NCBI GenBank assembly: GCA_026261815.1
Contig: JAMPIT010000566.1
Span: 30,467,001-30,531,000, forward strand
DNA from: Monarcha castaneiventris obscurior
Taxonomy: Eukaryota; Chordata; Aves; Passeriformes; Monarchidae
Reading direction: 5' to 3'
DNA length: 64,000 nt
Under the pieces are notes generated by a model that was not told where the DNA came from, did not search any database, and saw only the letters and a program-made list of their open reading frames with translations. Position numbers and translations under genes: made by a program. Below are positions 24,901 through 38,480 of the stretch, in pieces. Within the stretch, counting starts at the first letter, position 1, and each line of letters opens with the position of its first letter.

Positions 24901-26821
24901 ATTTCAGCCAGCAAAGATCAGTATTTTGTCCTTTAAGGTTTCTTTTTGTTTTAAAATGCTCTGTTGCTAGAGGAATGTTTCTTTCAGACACACCACAGAA
25001 ATGCATTTTGATGCCCTATAAGGCAAAGCTCCAATTTATAGCACTTTGAATAAATCTTCCCTTTCTCTCATGCAATAAAAACCTGCTGCATTACTGGCAT
25101 GGCTGTGAGTACCTTAGGGACTTCTGCCAACTCAGCTATGCCAGCGACACAACTTAGTTCTGCACCTCTTTGACCAATATGATTATTATTATTATGAAAG
25201 AAATGTGGTCTGTGAGAACAACCTCTCCTCAAGGGTTTAATTTCCTGATTGAAGCTCAAATTCCAATTTCCAAGCACAGTGACACAAATCCAGTATAATA
25301 TCAAACACCAGGATGATTCTAAATCCCATGTCTATAGAGGAAAGTTGCTCAGTAGATTGCACACAAATGAAAATGAGAGCAGAATCTGAACTGCTGATGA
25401 AAGAGCACCACGAAGATTCACTTGTACAAAACCTCACAAATTGCAGGCAGACTTTACTCAGCATATGTAAAGGTGGCAGACATATGCCCACATTTAGAAC
25501 AAGCACACTTGCTGATGTTTTAATCAAATTTTAGTTCCAATTTAATTGAAAAAAGCTTAGGAATTCTCAACATCATTAATTGTTCAGTTCTGTGAGTACA
25601 GCATGGATGGGAGGAAAGAGACACAGGCTCATGAAGGCATACTAGGCAAAGCATCCCAGGAGCTTGTTTCCTTAGCAATTTACAAAGCAAATGAAGGTAA
25701 TGTGAAACTTCAAATCTTACAATATCTGCTTTATTAGACTTCAGTTTCTTGTTACTCTTTTCTCATTAGAAAACTCTTTTAAACACTAAAGCCTCTATAT
25801 AGCTCCTTCACCTCTTTCAAATCCCTTTCTCTCAGCTCTAAGGAGAGTATTAGGCTTCAAGATTGGTACATGAATTAGTTCCTTGTGATACTGTCCCACA
25901 GAGGGTATTTTACTGATCTAATAAAACCACAATGAAATTACTGTACACAACCTAGTACTGAAGCCAAATTATTGATTTTTAGGGCTTCATTTCCAACCCT
26001 AAAGTGGCAGCATGCTTGAAATCCATGCAAGTATATGTGTCTTTGGGAAAGAACCAGCCAGCCATAGCAACGCGCTGTTCAAGCATTACATTTTCACCAC
26101 TGCTCCAAGAGCCAGGAAATGATGTGTGCCTGTGGGTACATATAGTATAGATGCCACTCAATCATACTCTACCTAATTATTTTTATTGAACTGATGTTTT
26201 TTAAACATTGAGATGCCAGGACAGTAAGAAGGATGATGGCGCCTCAGTGGGGACATGACAAAAAGGTCATTTAGTATTATAATTTGATGTCAGTCCCAAA
26301 GTGTCATTTCTCCAGTTTGAGGGGCTTGGGAGGAAGCTTAAGTATCTGATACAAAAAACAACACAATATAACTGGTCTTGTCTGTGCTACAGTATTAATT
26401 TATACATTAACCTTTCCTCAGTATAAGGAAATGTTTGAAATTTAGCCTGTGAATATTTGTTCATGGGGGATTTTATACCATAGTGACTGCATCCATGACT
26501 GATCCAAAAAATTCCTTAAATTTCAATAAATTTGAAATTAAAGTGCAATAGTTCGTTCATACAACTAATAGGTGGAAAATTTTGTAGTATACTATTGGAT
26601 GAAGATTTCAGTGTTCACATATAAAGCATTCGAAAACGTAGAATAGTAAAGCAGAAACAACGCATAGGAAAAAAAAGGTCAAGAACTCATATCCCATCCT
26701 TAAACATATTCCTAAAGGAAGAGCTTAAGTGCTGTATTAAACTGAACTACTTACTTCCCTTCTCTTTTAACCCGCCGAAAACAACGGAATACGAGACCAG
26801 AAAGAATTAGTGGGAAAGGGT
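21914..26821. other. Non-genic stretch
   Basis: No supported gene. It contains a pyrimidine-rich patch near 23090-23430, which generates two overlapping chance open frames, and an ATT repeat near 25184-25196. Open frames at 24764-25006 minus and 25313-25534 plus lack splice or motif support. A CpG-containing run at about 26770-26795 lies just outside the LTR at 26822. Confidence 0.55.
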
Positions 26822-27384
26822 TGTCACGAATGAGGCCACACTCTTTTTACAGTTTAAAAACTGATTTATTAAACAAAAACAGCCAAATTCTTTAATTAAA
26901 GAAAACTTCAGCTGGACCTGCAGCAATTGGAGACACTTACAGCCAAAAAGGCTACAAACCCAAAACAAAGACCCACAGTTCTGGGTCTTTGCTTGGGCTA
27001 GCCCCACCCAAAAACAGTTTAACAGGGAGGTCTAGGATCCCCAGCACTGGCCTCTGCCTATGCTAATCCTAAGCAAGGTGTTGCAGAGGCAAAGACCCAA
27101 ACAACCAAAGCTGGTGAAAAAGAGCACTCACCAGTCTGTGTTCGATTTTTTATACTCCTCCGGCTCCTCCCATCACCGCCCTCTGTCTTGCCTTCAAAAG
27201 TAGGAGATGATTGCTGGAGTTCTTTTAAAGTTCAGTTCATTGGGCCCGGTTCAGGAGGTGGATGTGAGGCCTTTCGGCCAATGGCTCACTGGTTACTAGG
27301 GGTGCAGTCTCTGGGTGGTGTCATCTGCATTTTTGGAGGGAACTTTCTCATTAAAATTCACGGTTACCATGGAGCTTGGTGACA
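26822..27384 (-). mobile_element. Solo LTR of an endogenous retrovirus (minus orientation)
   Basis: The 563-bp element begins TGTCAC and ends GTGACA, a perfect 6-bp terminal inverted repeat with the canonical TG...CA ends. Read on the minus strand it has a U3 with GC-rich promoter-like sequence and a TATA box (AGTATAAAAAATC, around 27154-27146). An AATAAA signal (26870-26865) lies 280 bases downstream, followed by a GT-rich segment. That is the order of U3-R-U5. GGTT flanks both sides if one T of a TTT run was lost at the left boundary, so a 4-bp target-site duplication is likely but not clean. No gag, pol or env sequence adjoins it, so it is a recombined solo LTR. The retroviral class is not assigned. 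Confidence 0.75.
27146..27154 (-). promoter_or_regulatory. TATA box of the LTR promoter
   Basis: TATAAAAAA on the minus strand, placed in the U3 part of the solo LTR, preceded by a GGAGGAGCCGGAGGAG purine/GC-rich stretch. It would place a start site near 27120. Whether it is still active is unknown. Confidence 0.5.
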
Positions 27385-30300
27385 GGTTACCAGTTGTTTT
27401 TCTAAAAATAGCAGTTTGGCTATGGGTGAGGGGTTTTTCTCTCTGGAACACAGCTAAACTTTGAGATGAATTTAAAAGATATCGTAGGATTTTTCAATGT
27501 AATTTAAACTCTGGAACTTTGTTTTGAACTTGGAAGGAGTACCCAACGCTTAGACATTAAGGAACATGAACTACAAACTCTCTTAATCAACTAACAACTT
27601 AATTAACTTTCAACAACATTCATATTTTAAATTAATTACTCATCAGTCCATGAATGTGAAAGCCAAACCTTTTATTTAATGTATGACTGTATGAAGTTAA
27701 ATAGTAGAAACAAAGTGAAGTGAAGAAAATAGACAACAGTTGAACTTCTGTGCAACTTGGAGCTCTAATGTGATTTTCTTATTTTAGTTTTCTTATTCAC
27801 TTAAATCCTCTTATTTCCAGGAAACCATTGCAAATTATTTGATTTGACATTTTTCCAACCAGTCTTTTACTCACAACAACATACTGATGTCTCTGAGGAG
27901 GCTTAGTTTTTATGTGAAAACAAGTTTTGGACCTGGATGGACTAATATAGAAGGTCTCAATTCATACAACAATTACATGCACATATCAAACAAGGTCTTC
28001 TACCTTCTTGCTACCTAGACACAGATTAGCCACTATTACTTGTCAGCCTCTTGGAAAAAGCAGCTGAATTGCCTACGCAGTACTCAAGATACAGAAAAAA
28101 TAAAGTATATAAAAATGAATACATAAAGAATGTTTCACAGCTATTCATGGGAGTAAAAGAAAAAACTAGCAGAAGAGAACATTTTGCAGAAGTTTATAGA
28201 AGCCACTAATAGCTAAACGGTCCTGTAATTAGGGTGCACAGCCTAAAAGACACGCCTTCAGGGTATTTATCTAATTATCATGTAGGTTTATATGAAGTTA
28301 AAAGTGTCACTTGGTCTCTTCTGCTTATAGAAGAACTTACCCTCAAAAAAAGTTAAAACACCAGATTTGAGTTTGTGCAGAAATATGGGAGCTGTAATGA
28401 CTCATCGCTAGAAAAAGCAGTAGGGTATGCTAACTATTATCTTCTATCAAATCTCTCAGCAGATGTTTAGTGCATCTGTCTGGTTTTAAGACACAACTTT
28501 TTTTTGTCTTCTAAGTACAAGAGCTGTGTGCAAACCTCTGAAAATACTTTTCATAATGGTTCCATTGCACTGCATATTATGATCTTAAATATTTTCCCCT
28601 TCTCCAATTCTACAGCCTGTGCTGTTATTTCAGTCAGATGGTTACCTTTCCATACAGGAGGAAAAGATTAAGGAAAACTGAAGTCATATCTCAAATGCTT
28701 GTTCTCCCACTCTCATTCATAATATTATGTACAAATCAAAGCAAAGTGGATTTTGAGTCTGGAAACTCCCATATATAATTTTCTGATTAAGACTGAAGTC
28801 AGACATTCTGAAATTATCTCTAGTTCAAAGCTCCCTTTATTTTATAATGCTTGCAACATTTCTTCATTACTTATAAGGAAATCAACTGAATAACAGCTAT
28901 CTAAAATTGGATGCAGTAATCTGCTTTTGATGGAAAATCAGAGACCAGTAGGCTGTCTTCCATAGGCAACAGTAATCTCGGTCCATCCATCCCGAAGACT
29001 TACAACAGCAGGCGTGGATTAACAGTATTCTGACTCTATAAATTACCTCTCAATTTCACTTAATTGGAGTCTGAATTCAATATACAGTTCCATGTTGAGT
29101 TAGCAAAAATAAGATAACAAATATGCAGCCTGTCATTTGCAATGAACCCAGACTGCAGAGAGCTGACAGCATATAGTCTCTCATACAGCTATGAAAATTA
29201 CAGATTGTAGCATGAAAGATTACATATTGTTAAGCAGTGTCAAACCACATTGGCAGTTCTCACATGTCATATGGGTAATTACATAGGGATTATTGCTAGA
29301 AAATTGCAAGATCTGGGTGATTTGAGCTGAGTGCCAATTCAGCCATTCATTTCAAAACACTTAGGGTATGTATGTAGTTCAGAGTAAAAAAACCCTGTGT
29401 TTCAAGGAATTTGATTTTTCTTTGGCTCTTTCTTGTGATGTATCTCTGACGCCATATTGCCATCTCTAAAGCACACTCCTCCAACCTGAAAGCATCATCC
29501 TGTGAATGTCTGAGGTTTAAGGCATGCACATGCAGGAACTCACTGATTCCGGTATGCCAAACCAGCACCAGTGTACTAGCACGAAGCAAAGCAGCCCTTG
29601 CTTCAGATTTTCTTGCTTTTGTCAGTACAAAACAGAGTTAAAATTCTATTTTAAATAGGATGCTCACATTTATGATTTTTCAGTGGTGCTGTGAATGAGT
29701 ACGACCCACATTCAACTACCACAGCTATGGTAAAATAACACAGGGTGGAGAAATGGAAAAGAAGGTTGTCGAGAGATGCAACTGGACCAGTTGGGGATCA
29801 AGAAGAGAAATTAAACCTCTCATAAGGCTAAATATCATAAAAATGGCTGAGCTGGCAGACAGACCTGGCCACCATCTGCACAGGTTTATTTCTGGTCCTG
29901 TGACTAAACATGAATTTACAGGGGCCTGTGAACTACTAGGTGACCTCAAGCTGAATTTTAACAGTCACTTGTTATATGCAGAAGTTATTAACTTTTTATT
30001 CCGTTTAAAAACTTGTGACTATTATCCCAAACATTTTGTTGTATGTACATAAATTATAGATGTTGCTTTTAAGGCAAATAGATGGCTCTTTCTTCACAGG
30101 AAGAACATCATTACATAATGAGAACTTAAATGAAGCAGAACTCAAATCTTCACAGGTGTTATCAAAAGACAAGGAAAATAGAAAATCAGAACCCAAACAA
30201 CATGTGGAATCTTCTCTTGGAAAAATCCTCATTTTTCTCCAACCATGATTTTCAAGGCTTTTTAAGCAGGGCTGGAAGCTGAATCCAAGTTAGCACCAGA

Positions 30301-31272
30301 ATTTTTGGGTTTCTTCCTTGGAGACTGGTATCTTGGAAGCACTGACCAGGGACTGCCATTGTCTGCCTTCTCCAGCTATTGTCTTCACACCAGGATGGCT
30401 CACCAAGAACAGTGACAGGTGCCATGCAAGCCAGAGGGATCAGTCTCCATCTCCAAGACAGTCTCACTGTGTGGGCATGCCAAGGGTGGTCACTTCTTTC
30501 TTTTTTCTTTTGCAAGATGTATCTGGAACAATTCTCACTTCAAAGCCAGATTTCTGGGAAGTCAGGTTACAATTTTCCCTGAACTCCCACAATGATTTGG
30601 ATTTATTGTTTTGTATTGTATTAGTGAGCCACTTCCAGCAAAGCAGCTTCTCACCTGCACTGCCTGGCAATGGTCTGGGACATGGTCTGAATGAAGATTG
30701 CCAAGATCTTGGCTCAGTTACTCCCAAAGTGTCGAGTGCCATCTGTGATGGGGATATACACTAGGGTATCCCCTCTTTCAACTGCTATCCCAAATGACAA
30801 GGATCTGCCATACTCCCATATATCCTGTATAATATCTGTCAGCTACATAAGGCTGTGAATACATTAGGGAGCCCCACAGTGTGTAGGAAAATTAATTATA
30901 CCCAAATTGATCATTTGTATCCAGCATTGTCAAGATATCTCACCCAATCATCCTATTTTCCAAAAATCAATGGAACCAGATTTACCTCTTTAACAGTTTG
31001 CTCTCGTTAGAAAAGCTCATTTAAAGGTAAATAGAACTTCTTTCCCTAGTTGTATTTTGTTATTAAAAAGATCTTACCTCTATTGACGGGGCAGCCATGA
31101 GCAGCCTTGTCGCAGACCATTTGTCTTATGAGTAGTATTTCCTAGCAGCTATTATTTGGGGTTTTCAGGCCCATATGTCAGGCCCAGTGTTTGAACACAC
31201 CTGCACAAAGGACATCCAACCTTACCAGCTTGCTCAAGGCTTTTTTCAGTCACTGAGTATCCCCAGACTGGC
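27385..31272. other. Non-genic stretch
   Basis: No supported gene or transposon. Open frames at 29753-30052 plus and 30318-30764 plus (148 codons, the longest in the window) overlap equally long frames on the other strand and match nothing I know. Confidence 0.55.
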
Positions 31273-31376
31273 GTTTTTGGGGTGGTGTTGTTGTGTTTTG
31301 GGTTTTTTTTTGTTTTTGGGTGTTGTTTTTGGTTTTTTTTTTTTTTGGTTGTGTTGTGTTTGGTTTTTGGAGATGG
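31273..31376 (+). repeat. G/T-rich low-complexity tract
   Basis: About 100 bases made almost only of T and G in blocks such as TTTTTGGGG, TGTTGTTGTG, TTTTGGG and GGTTTTT. The strand asymmetry is nearly complete, with no A or C inside. Several GG, GGG and GGGG runs separated by T could allow a two-layer quadruplex. Long low-complexity open frames in both directions are by-products of this tract. A similar tract lies at 51721-51827. Confidence 0.85.
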
Positions 31377-34300
31377 GCAGAAGCTCAGGGAGGAAACACC
31401 AGATACTGATGGAGCAGACACACAACATGTAAGGCCAGTGCTGTGCGTTGTCCTCTCGTGCTGCCCCTTATCCCACCAGACCCTTTTGCCTTTCTCTCTG
31501 GTTGATCTCCTGCTGAGTGCACCAAGCCACAGAGACCTGGTGGAGCCAGCACACAGCACCTGTGCTGCCACCACCAGGGCAAGGGATGTGCATGGGGCAT
31601 GGTGTCAGTCCAGTGAGACCACAGCAGTCCTATCCCGAGTCAGGAGCATCTCTTCTGATACATCCTCAAATTTGTAAACCCTCACCCTAAAGAATTGCTG
31701 ACAAATTACCTGGAATTTTACACCCTTGATTTGCCACAAAGATGCCATATATGTCACTGTTTAATATGATTCTGTGTAGGGGCCATTTCCAGCAGCCTTG
31801 CAAATGGTGAATCGGCTCAGGATCATAGTTTTGGGATCAATACCTTAATATTAAAATTCTTAGGTAAACATAGGTAATAAATAACATGGTTATTTATTTA
31901 AACCATGAGGTTTATCAAACTACTGTTCTGTTCAGTATGCTCATGAGCCACATTCCTCTTTTTCTCCACTGCTCTATGAACCACTTTTAGCAAAGGCTTT
32001 CTTACTCAGTATTTATAGCTCATATAAACCCCATATTGTTCCTTTACACATGATAAAAATATTTAAGGATTGGCAATTACGTGCAGTTTAATGGGTATCC
32101 TCAACAGTCATTGTGATTTGATAGGGAAAATAATTGTCCTGTACTTCTAGCCCAAGCTTGCCTGACTTTTGCAAAGATCAGCTCTCATTACCTCATGATT
32201 CCACAAGCTTCTATAAGTCCTTGATGAAACTTTCTTTAATAAAGACCCTTTCCAAACTCAACACTTCTTTTCAAAAGCTTTAGAGTTGACTGACTTCAAG
32301 AAGTCAAGAATGAAAATAACAAACACAGCAAAATGCCAGTTGCAGGCTGTAATAAAGAATTAGGGAATTACAAAAACTACTGACTCCCACAAGATTATTT
32401 CAAGTATTTACATATTCACATATTTCCAATTTTGCGTCAAAAACAAAGGCTGGTTAATAGTTTCTATATCTAAGTTTATTTTCCAAATTTTAAACATAGA
32501 GTTCTGCCAACAAACTGAAGTAACAGTTAAATAAAAAATTAATCTTTTAAAAATTAATTGCATAGGTTTTTTTAATTCCAGATTCACCACAGTTTCTGGG
32601 GATAAGTTTTCATCTTGACCAGTTTATAGGCTCAGGAATTTTTGTGAGTGTCCAGATGTCTCAGAGCATCAGATTTATACAGCCTTAAAGGGAAACAACT
32701 TTCATATAGAGCTTCTTTGTTCTGTTGGAAAAATAAAAAAGCCTCTAATAAGTGTCTTATGTGCAACAACCAACATGGCTTAATATTTGCAAATTGGGGC
32801 TGTTGGAAGTTCATTTAATATTAATGTCATTTTGATATCTGCTTATTAATTTACTCATCGCTTTCAAATTCTTTGTTGCTTGTCTCTTGTGTGCTTTGTA
32901 GCATACTAAGTAACTTTCTGTTAATAAATAAGAAATTGATGTGTGTGCTTCAGGGATGTGGGACCCTCATGGAAGCAACTTTGCTACCCATCAGAGAGAC
33001 AGGAGAACTTGCAGACAGTAGTTCATATCACTCACATTAAACTTCTATGTCCAGAATAGGATGTAGTGACCTTTGGGAATGCTTGTTTTTTACAGTTACT
33101 TATAGAGTGTGGTAACTGTGTGGTTCAGATTATTTTTATTGACCAAAAGTTTCAATGATAGGGGTTTCCAGATATTCAGTGTTCCTGACCTTTGCCCTGA
33201 ATATTTGTTGGGTTTTCCCACAGTTTGTTAGCAAACTCTCCACAAATAATACGTTTCCCACCTAAAGCCTTTTCCAGTCTTACTGGAGTGCAGATTTCTT
33301 CACAAATTATTTTTTCTAAATCTGTTCTAGTACTAATACCAATTAACTCAGTTTTTACTTCCTTTGGTATTCCCAGTACAGCACAAGAAACTTTGAATTA
33401 CATCTCTATGAAACCTACATTACTTTGATAAACGAAGCATTTTCTCATTAGCAAAAAGTACTCATGCATATGATAAAATCTCCAGCAGGGTTAGCAGCTG
33501 TTTATTAGTGGCTGTTGGCTTGTTGATACAGACATTTATGTTTAAACATGAGCCAACATATTACTGCAATGGGTATATCTGCTCCTGTGTTTTCCATTTC
33601 ATCCAGGCATATCAGGTCATATTGCTGTTTCTTTTACCGTTTGAGTCATTGCAGACTGGGAGCTGCTCCTATTAAACTCAAGCAACCACACCACTGTAAC
33701 ACTAGATAAAAATGAAAAAATAGACGAAGTCCATATTTTTAATGCACAAACATTTACCATACATTATGGGTGCTTTATGCTTTCTCTGTTCATTTTCTAG
33801 GTATATATTCTGAGATCTGATACACTAAAGTATTCAAAATTATATTGATGAATTATTCAACAACTCTCTTAACTATGATTTATCTGAAAGCAGAAAGAAT
33901 TCATCACCAGCAGGGCTAAAATAAACACACTCTCATGACTCTAAGATTAAATTACTGACATAAACAGAATCTGAAATTCCTTCATACAGTGCTCTACATG
34001 AACATCAGCAGAGAAAGGAATATTTTCTTCTAGGGGCTGCAAGAATGCAGAGACAATTTCTCAGCAAAGATCATACCTCTTCTTCTTTCACAAAGGTAGC
34101 AGAAGAACTGTGCCTAAAAATTTCCTTCAGTTGTATTTCTGATAATAAATGGTGACATAAATGGGAATTTACAGGTATTGCTCAAGGTTTCATATAAAGC
34201 ACTTAATAAAAGTCCAGTTTACCAAGGTTCTCTTGATGCCAGTTTTCAGCAATGAGTAAAATCTGTAGTATACAGGAGTTATATATTTTTTTATTTAACT

Positions 34301-34739
34301 TTACCTGGCGTGCTTTTAATTGGCCCCTGGGGAACAAGTTACAACCAGTGAATCCAGTCAACCCCTGGGTCTTGTAACCAGGGGTACACAGTTCAGCTTT
34401 AGTTCTATGCTTCATAATTAGGCATCCATGGTGAATACACACACAAGATTGAAACACAGGATTGCATTGTGCTTTCACTTATTTGCAAACCCGAAAAGTT
34501 TATTTTTAAGCTCAGCATTGTATAGAGGGTCTTTTCTTTCCCTCCTGTCACATGAAATGCCAGAGAGGGATGGTTATTCTGGAAGGCCTTTTTTGTTACA
34601 CGCGAACAGCACAGAAATTAAGTCCCAGGCCAAACATTTTAGGATTTCAAACAGGAAAAAAAATGATAGAAAACCAAAAACCAGACAAAATTCATTTTCT
34701 GAAGTAGGAGTTACTAAGAAATTCATTTAATTCTACTGT
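31377..34739. other. Non-genic stretch
   Basis: 31380-31680 is GC-richer than its surroundings and open in several frames, without recognisable protein motifs. The rest is AT-rich with nothing identifiable. Confidence 0.55.
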
Positions 34740-37700
34740 CTTACTTCATACTTATGATAGCATAAGGAAGTGTAGGACTGTTTTATTTACAGCACAGTGC
34801 ATTAACCCAGTGCACTTCTTTATGTTTTTGTACATTTTCCTTTCTGTTTCAAGGAGAAGTTCTCACAGCTCCACAAATATCTGTCAGATCTAGGTCTGGC
34901 TTTCAGGCATGTGAGCTGTTTAAATCCAAGGCCTAAATTAAGTCAAACATCTAGTGACTGGTGAAAAGTTATTATCATTAAATGTAAACTTGTTTTCTTT
35001 TTTCAAAAAAGATTTTTTTTCTCAGTTATCTTTCCAAAGTTTTCATAATATTTGTCAAAGTTCAGTTTATCAAAACACAGCTGCTGGTGGAAAAGACAAA
35101 TATATTTTTTAATGGAATTATTTGAAAATATCAGATCTTTAAAAGCAACTCTCTAGGACATCATGTTTGGCTACAAGTACATATTCTTAAATTTTTAAAG
35201 TACATTTTTAATTCAAAGTTTATATCTCAACTACTTCATCTCTGCTATATTCTCATCTACTTGCTGGAATAACCACATGATTGTTTTCATCTTGTCTCAA
35301 CTCTTCTCAAACTCCCTCACCCTATAAATTTGCACAGCCTATAACAATGGTACTTTTATCTGGGGTATTATTTTAGATACAACCGAGATACTCATCATAA
35401 TAGCGGTAAGCACTGTAAGCCTTTTAAAATCTTGCACAAAACCCTGCTCTTTCAATTTTAGATATTATCCCATTACCTCTTTCATAACCTTCCTCTCCAG
35501 AGCTTAGCCTCGGGACATGTGAGAAATACTTAGTTACTGGAAGTGTTAGATTGGCACATTTCCTAGAACAGAAGATACTTCAGCTTCTGAAATACACAAA
35601 AAAGAGCAAGCAACAAGATACAGGTTTTAGACATTGTGAAATACTGGATTTTATGTGACCTTTCTTCTCTTCTGGAGTGCACACTGGGGCACACATTCTC
35701 CTTCCTGATGAAGGACGGATTACGGTACAACAGAGGGCTTCAGAAGCAATGAAAAGCAATTGGATGTGATATTAGCTGCTACAATAGCATGCCTTCCAAG
35801 GAAATATTTTCTTTAAAGTTATTACTGCAAAATATTAGATGAGTGCTTAACTTTATATTAATCAGTAGTCCCATTGTCTTCAAGTGCAGTCTCTGTAAAA
35901 TACAGCCTACATTTCTTTTTTGTTGTTATACACAGATGCTTCTCTTTAGTAGTAGAAGACATTAGGAAAGAAAAATTAAATTTCTCTCTTAACAGATATG
36001 TTAAAATGTAATGCCTGAATTGATAGAACCTTCTGTGCTTGAGAATAAAGAAATGGAAGGCATGGAGAAAGTGTGCCTGTAAAAGATAATTTCAGCAAAA
36101 TGTATCCCCAAACTTATATACCTTGTTAGTACAAATGTGTGGCAACATTTTTTTCCCTAGAAAGTTGGGAGTTTATTTCTGGTTAAAGGTTTTTAAATTA
36201 TTTTTCATGAACTCTCAAATGTCAGATTATGCTGAATAAAATTCCAAGCTTCAAAAAGTTCCCTCTGGTATTGGAAGACCAAAACACTGAAGAAAGTAAA
36301 TCCTCAATATTCAAACAAACGTAACAAAATCAGACCTTTATTATGCACATCAGTGTTTGTATGAAGACATATAAAATTTTCATCCTTATAATCTATTAAA
36401 AAAAAAGTTTTTAAGATAGCAAAGGCCACTTTCTGACATTGAGCATAATACATGTTTTACAAATATTTTGCTGACTTTAAACTGTTAGCATTTTAAAAAA
36501 AAAGGTAATCCAAATTGGGTTTTTCTATTTTTGCAAGACCATAATAAGAAACAAACAAAATAAAACCAACAATAACTGTAAAACCATTAACTTGACCATA
36601 AAATATTTTTGCCTTACCTAATTGAAACTTCTGACGGCCATAGAAGTCTTAACCTGCTACACTTAATCTTTAGATTTGGACCTAGTCCAGAGCTTTACTA
36701 AAGGACTTTATTTTTCTTCTTCTTAAAATTTAAAACAAGGGGAGAAAGTATTTAAATAAAGAGTTTTCCAAAAAGATGCCTAAGAGCATTTTTAAATTTA
36801 TTATCCTGTGGCAACAAAGCAATTCTAGAGGACAAAAAACCAGTATCTCTAGCAGAAACTATGTATCTCTAAAAAGAAACTATGTAATACTAATTAACCT
36901 TCAGGTATTTTGTCCTTCACATTATTTGAAACAAATTTATGTCACATCTTCTTAAATTCCTTGGCTATATTTATTTCAGAGTAAATTAGCAAGCCTTGAA
37001 GTTTGTGGCTTGTACTTTATTTTTCTCTCCTAAGAGCAGCTACACGTGGTAACATCACTTTAAAATGCCCTCTTCCCAAAGCCTATTTGGGTTGCCATTT
37101 ATCATTTGCAGATATAACAAAAATTCAGAACACCAAAGCGCATTTTTGATGAAAAACTGGAAAGTCTTTGTTTTAGGAGCCTCTGAACAAGGATTCAGTT
37201 TGAATATGAAGGTTTCACAGATTTTTTGTTGTCGTTAAATCATCTGCTCTAGACTCACTGTTCAACAGCTGTGATAGGGATTCACAGTGGCTAAACCATT
37301 ATTTAGGTTTAGGGGAAAAAACATTTAGGGGAAATGTGAGTCTCACTGTATGTCATACGTTAGAGTGAAAAGCATGAAACATCCATTTATAAAAATCTAT
37401 TTTTACTGTGACAGAAGTAAATCAAAACTCAAGAGTATATGTAACAGCTGTGATGCATTTAATGTACTGTTCTATCCTGTTTAAACTTGTTTTGAAATAA
37501 TGTGTGAGAGGAGGTTATTAATGTAACTGGTATAAAGGGGGTTTTGACTGAAAAATTTTGCTTTACAGAGTGATGAGGCAAAACACTAGAACTACCTTTC
37601 TATGTTAAACAAAGTAAACCATACCACTTAGAAGGCATAACTTACTTTTTTTCTTATTCCTGAAGATTATTCCCAATTATATCTAATGAAAGAGAATCAC

Positions 37701-38480
37701 ATTTTTGACACAATTGCAGAAGTTTGATGGTCTTAATTAACAAGAGCTAAATTAAAGCATTATGAAAGGCTGTAGAAGAATGGTATTTTTGGTCCATTCA
37801 CTTCAAATCTCTGCTTATTTAGAAGGCAGTTTACTCACTTGCTTGCATTCTTTAGCTAGTATTTGTGCAGACAAATATGAATAATAGAGGAATGCCATTA
37901 CTGCAGGTTTGGAAGACAGCTGAAAGAAGCCAAATCACTACAAAAGAAGCAATGCAGATCAGATTTCTGAAATAATTATTATTCTAACCATGGCTGGAGA
38001 GTTAACATTGAAAGCAAATATTAAAAGCTTTGAACAGTTGCATGTCTCTGCCTGGATTAGATTATACCATTGTGAGAGGAAAATTACTCAAACAAATTAA
38101 TTCTGTGTACCTAACCATCACTGAAAACAGAATTAAAAGAATCAATGTGCATTTATTTTTTAAATGAAATATTTACATTTAAGATAGGATTGACACAATT
38201 TTTAAGGCAGTCCTGCTGTAACTTGGTTAAGACTGGTTTGGAGAAATAAGATTTGTCCATCATGTTGCACATTTTCTTTACTGAAAAGTACAATATTAAT
38301 TTACTTGGGCCTGCTCATATACCCTGGGCTTCTGGAAACAGAATTTTGAAGGAAGTGAGTCCATACAGGCTGGGTCAATCATAAACAGCATCTATCAGGA
38401 TACTACAGAGTGGCTTCAAGAGAAAACATAAGCCAGTAAACTACTTTTGTGCCTACCAGTTAATTGCTGTGGAGTCCTAA
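34740..38480. other. AT-rich region devoid of long open frames
   Basis: No open frame of 60 codons or more occurs on either strand across about 3.7 kb, the longest such gap in the window. No transposon was identified. Short poly-A or poly-T runs are frequent. A small tandem duplication lies at 36843-36883. A 29-base segment at about 35376-35404 (ATACAACCGAG...) has acceptor-like sequence before it and GTAAGC after it, but it is too short to support. Confidence 0.7.
36843..36883. repeat. Two-copy 20/21-bp tandem duplication
   Basis: GTATCTCTAGCAGAAACTAT is followed directly by GTATCTCTAAAAAGAAACTAT, differing at a few positions, then a partial GTAA start of a third unit. A small local slippage duplication. 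Confidence 0.8.

Noticed and set aside
24764..25006. 80-codon minus-strand frame with acidic MEDEDQVEGSS stretch
   Set aside because: No convincing acceptor or donor; peptide appearance alone is not discriminating in this window.
27126..27131. GTGAGT splice-donor-like site on the minus strand inside the LTR
   Set aside because: It lies only about 15-20 bases below the TATA box, at or before the expected transcription start, so it is unlikely to act as a donor.
26807..27382. Open frames inside the LTR region
   Set aside because: They lie within U3, R and U5 of a solo LTR, which is non-coding.
30318..30764. 148-codon plus-strand frame, the longest in the window
   Set aside because: Overlapped by long frames on the other strand, no Kozak, splice or family evidence; length is within chance for 64 kb.
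31152..31677. Long open frames on both strands (up to 140 codons)
   Set aside because: They are driven by the G/T-only tract, which lacks stop codons in most frames; the peptides are low-complexity Lys/Gln/Pro or Phe/Gly runs.
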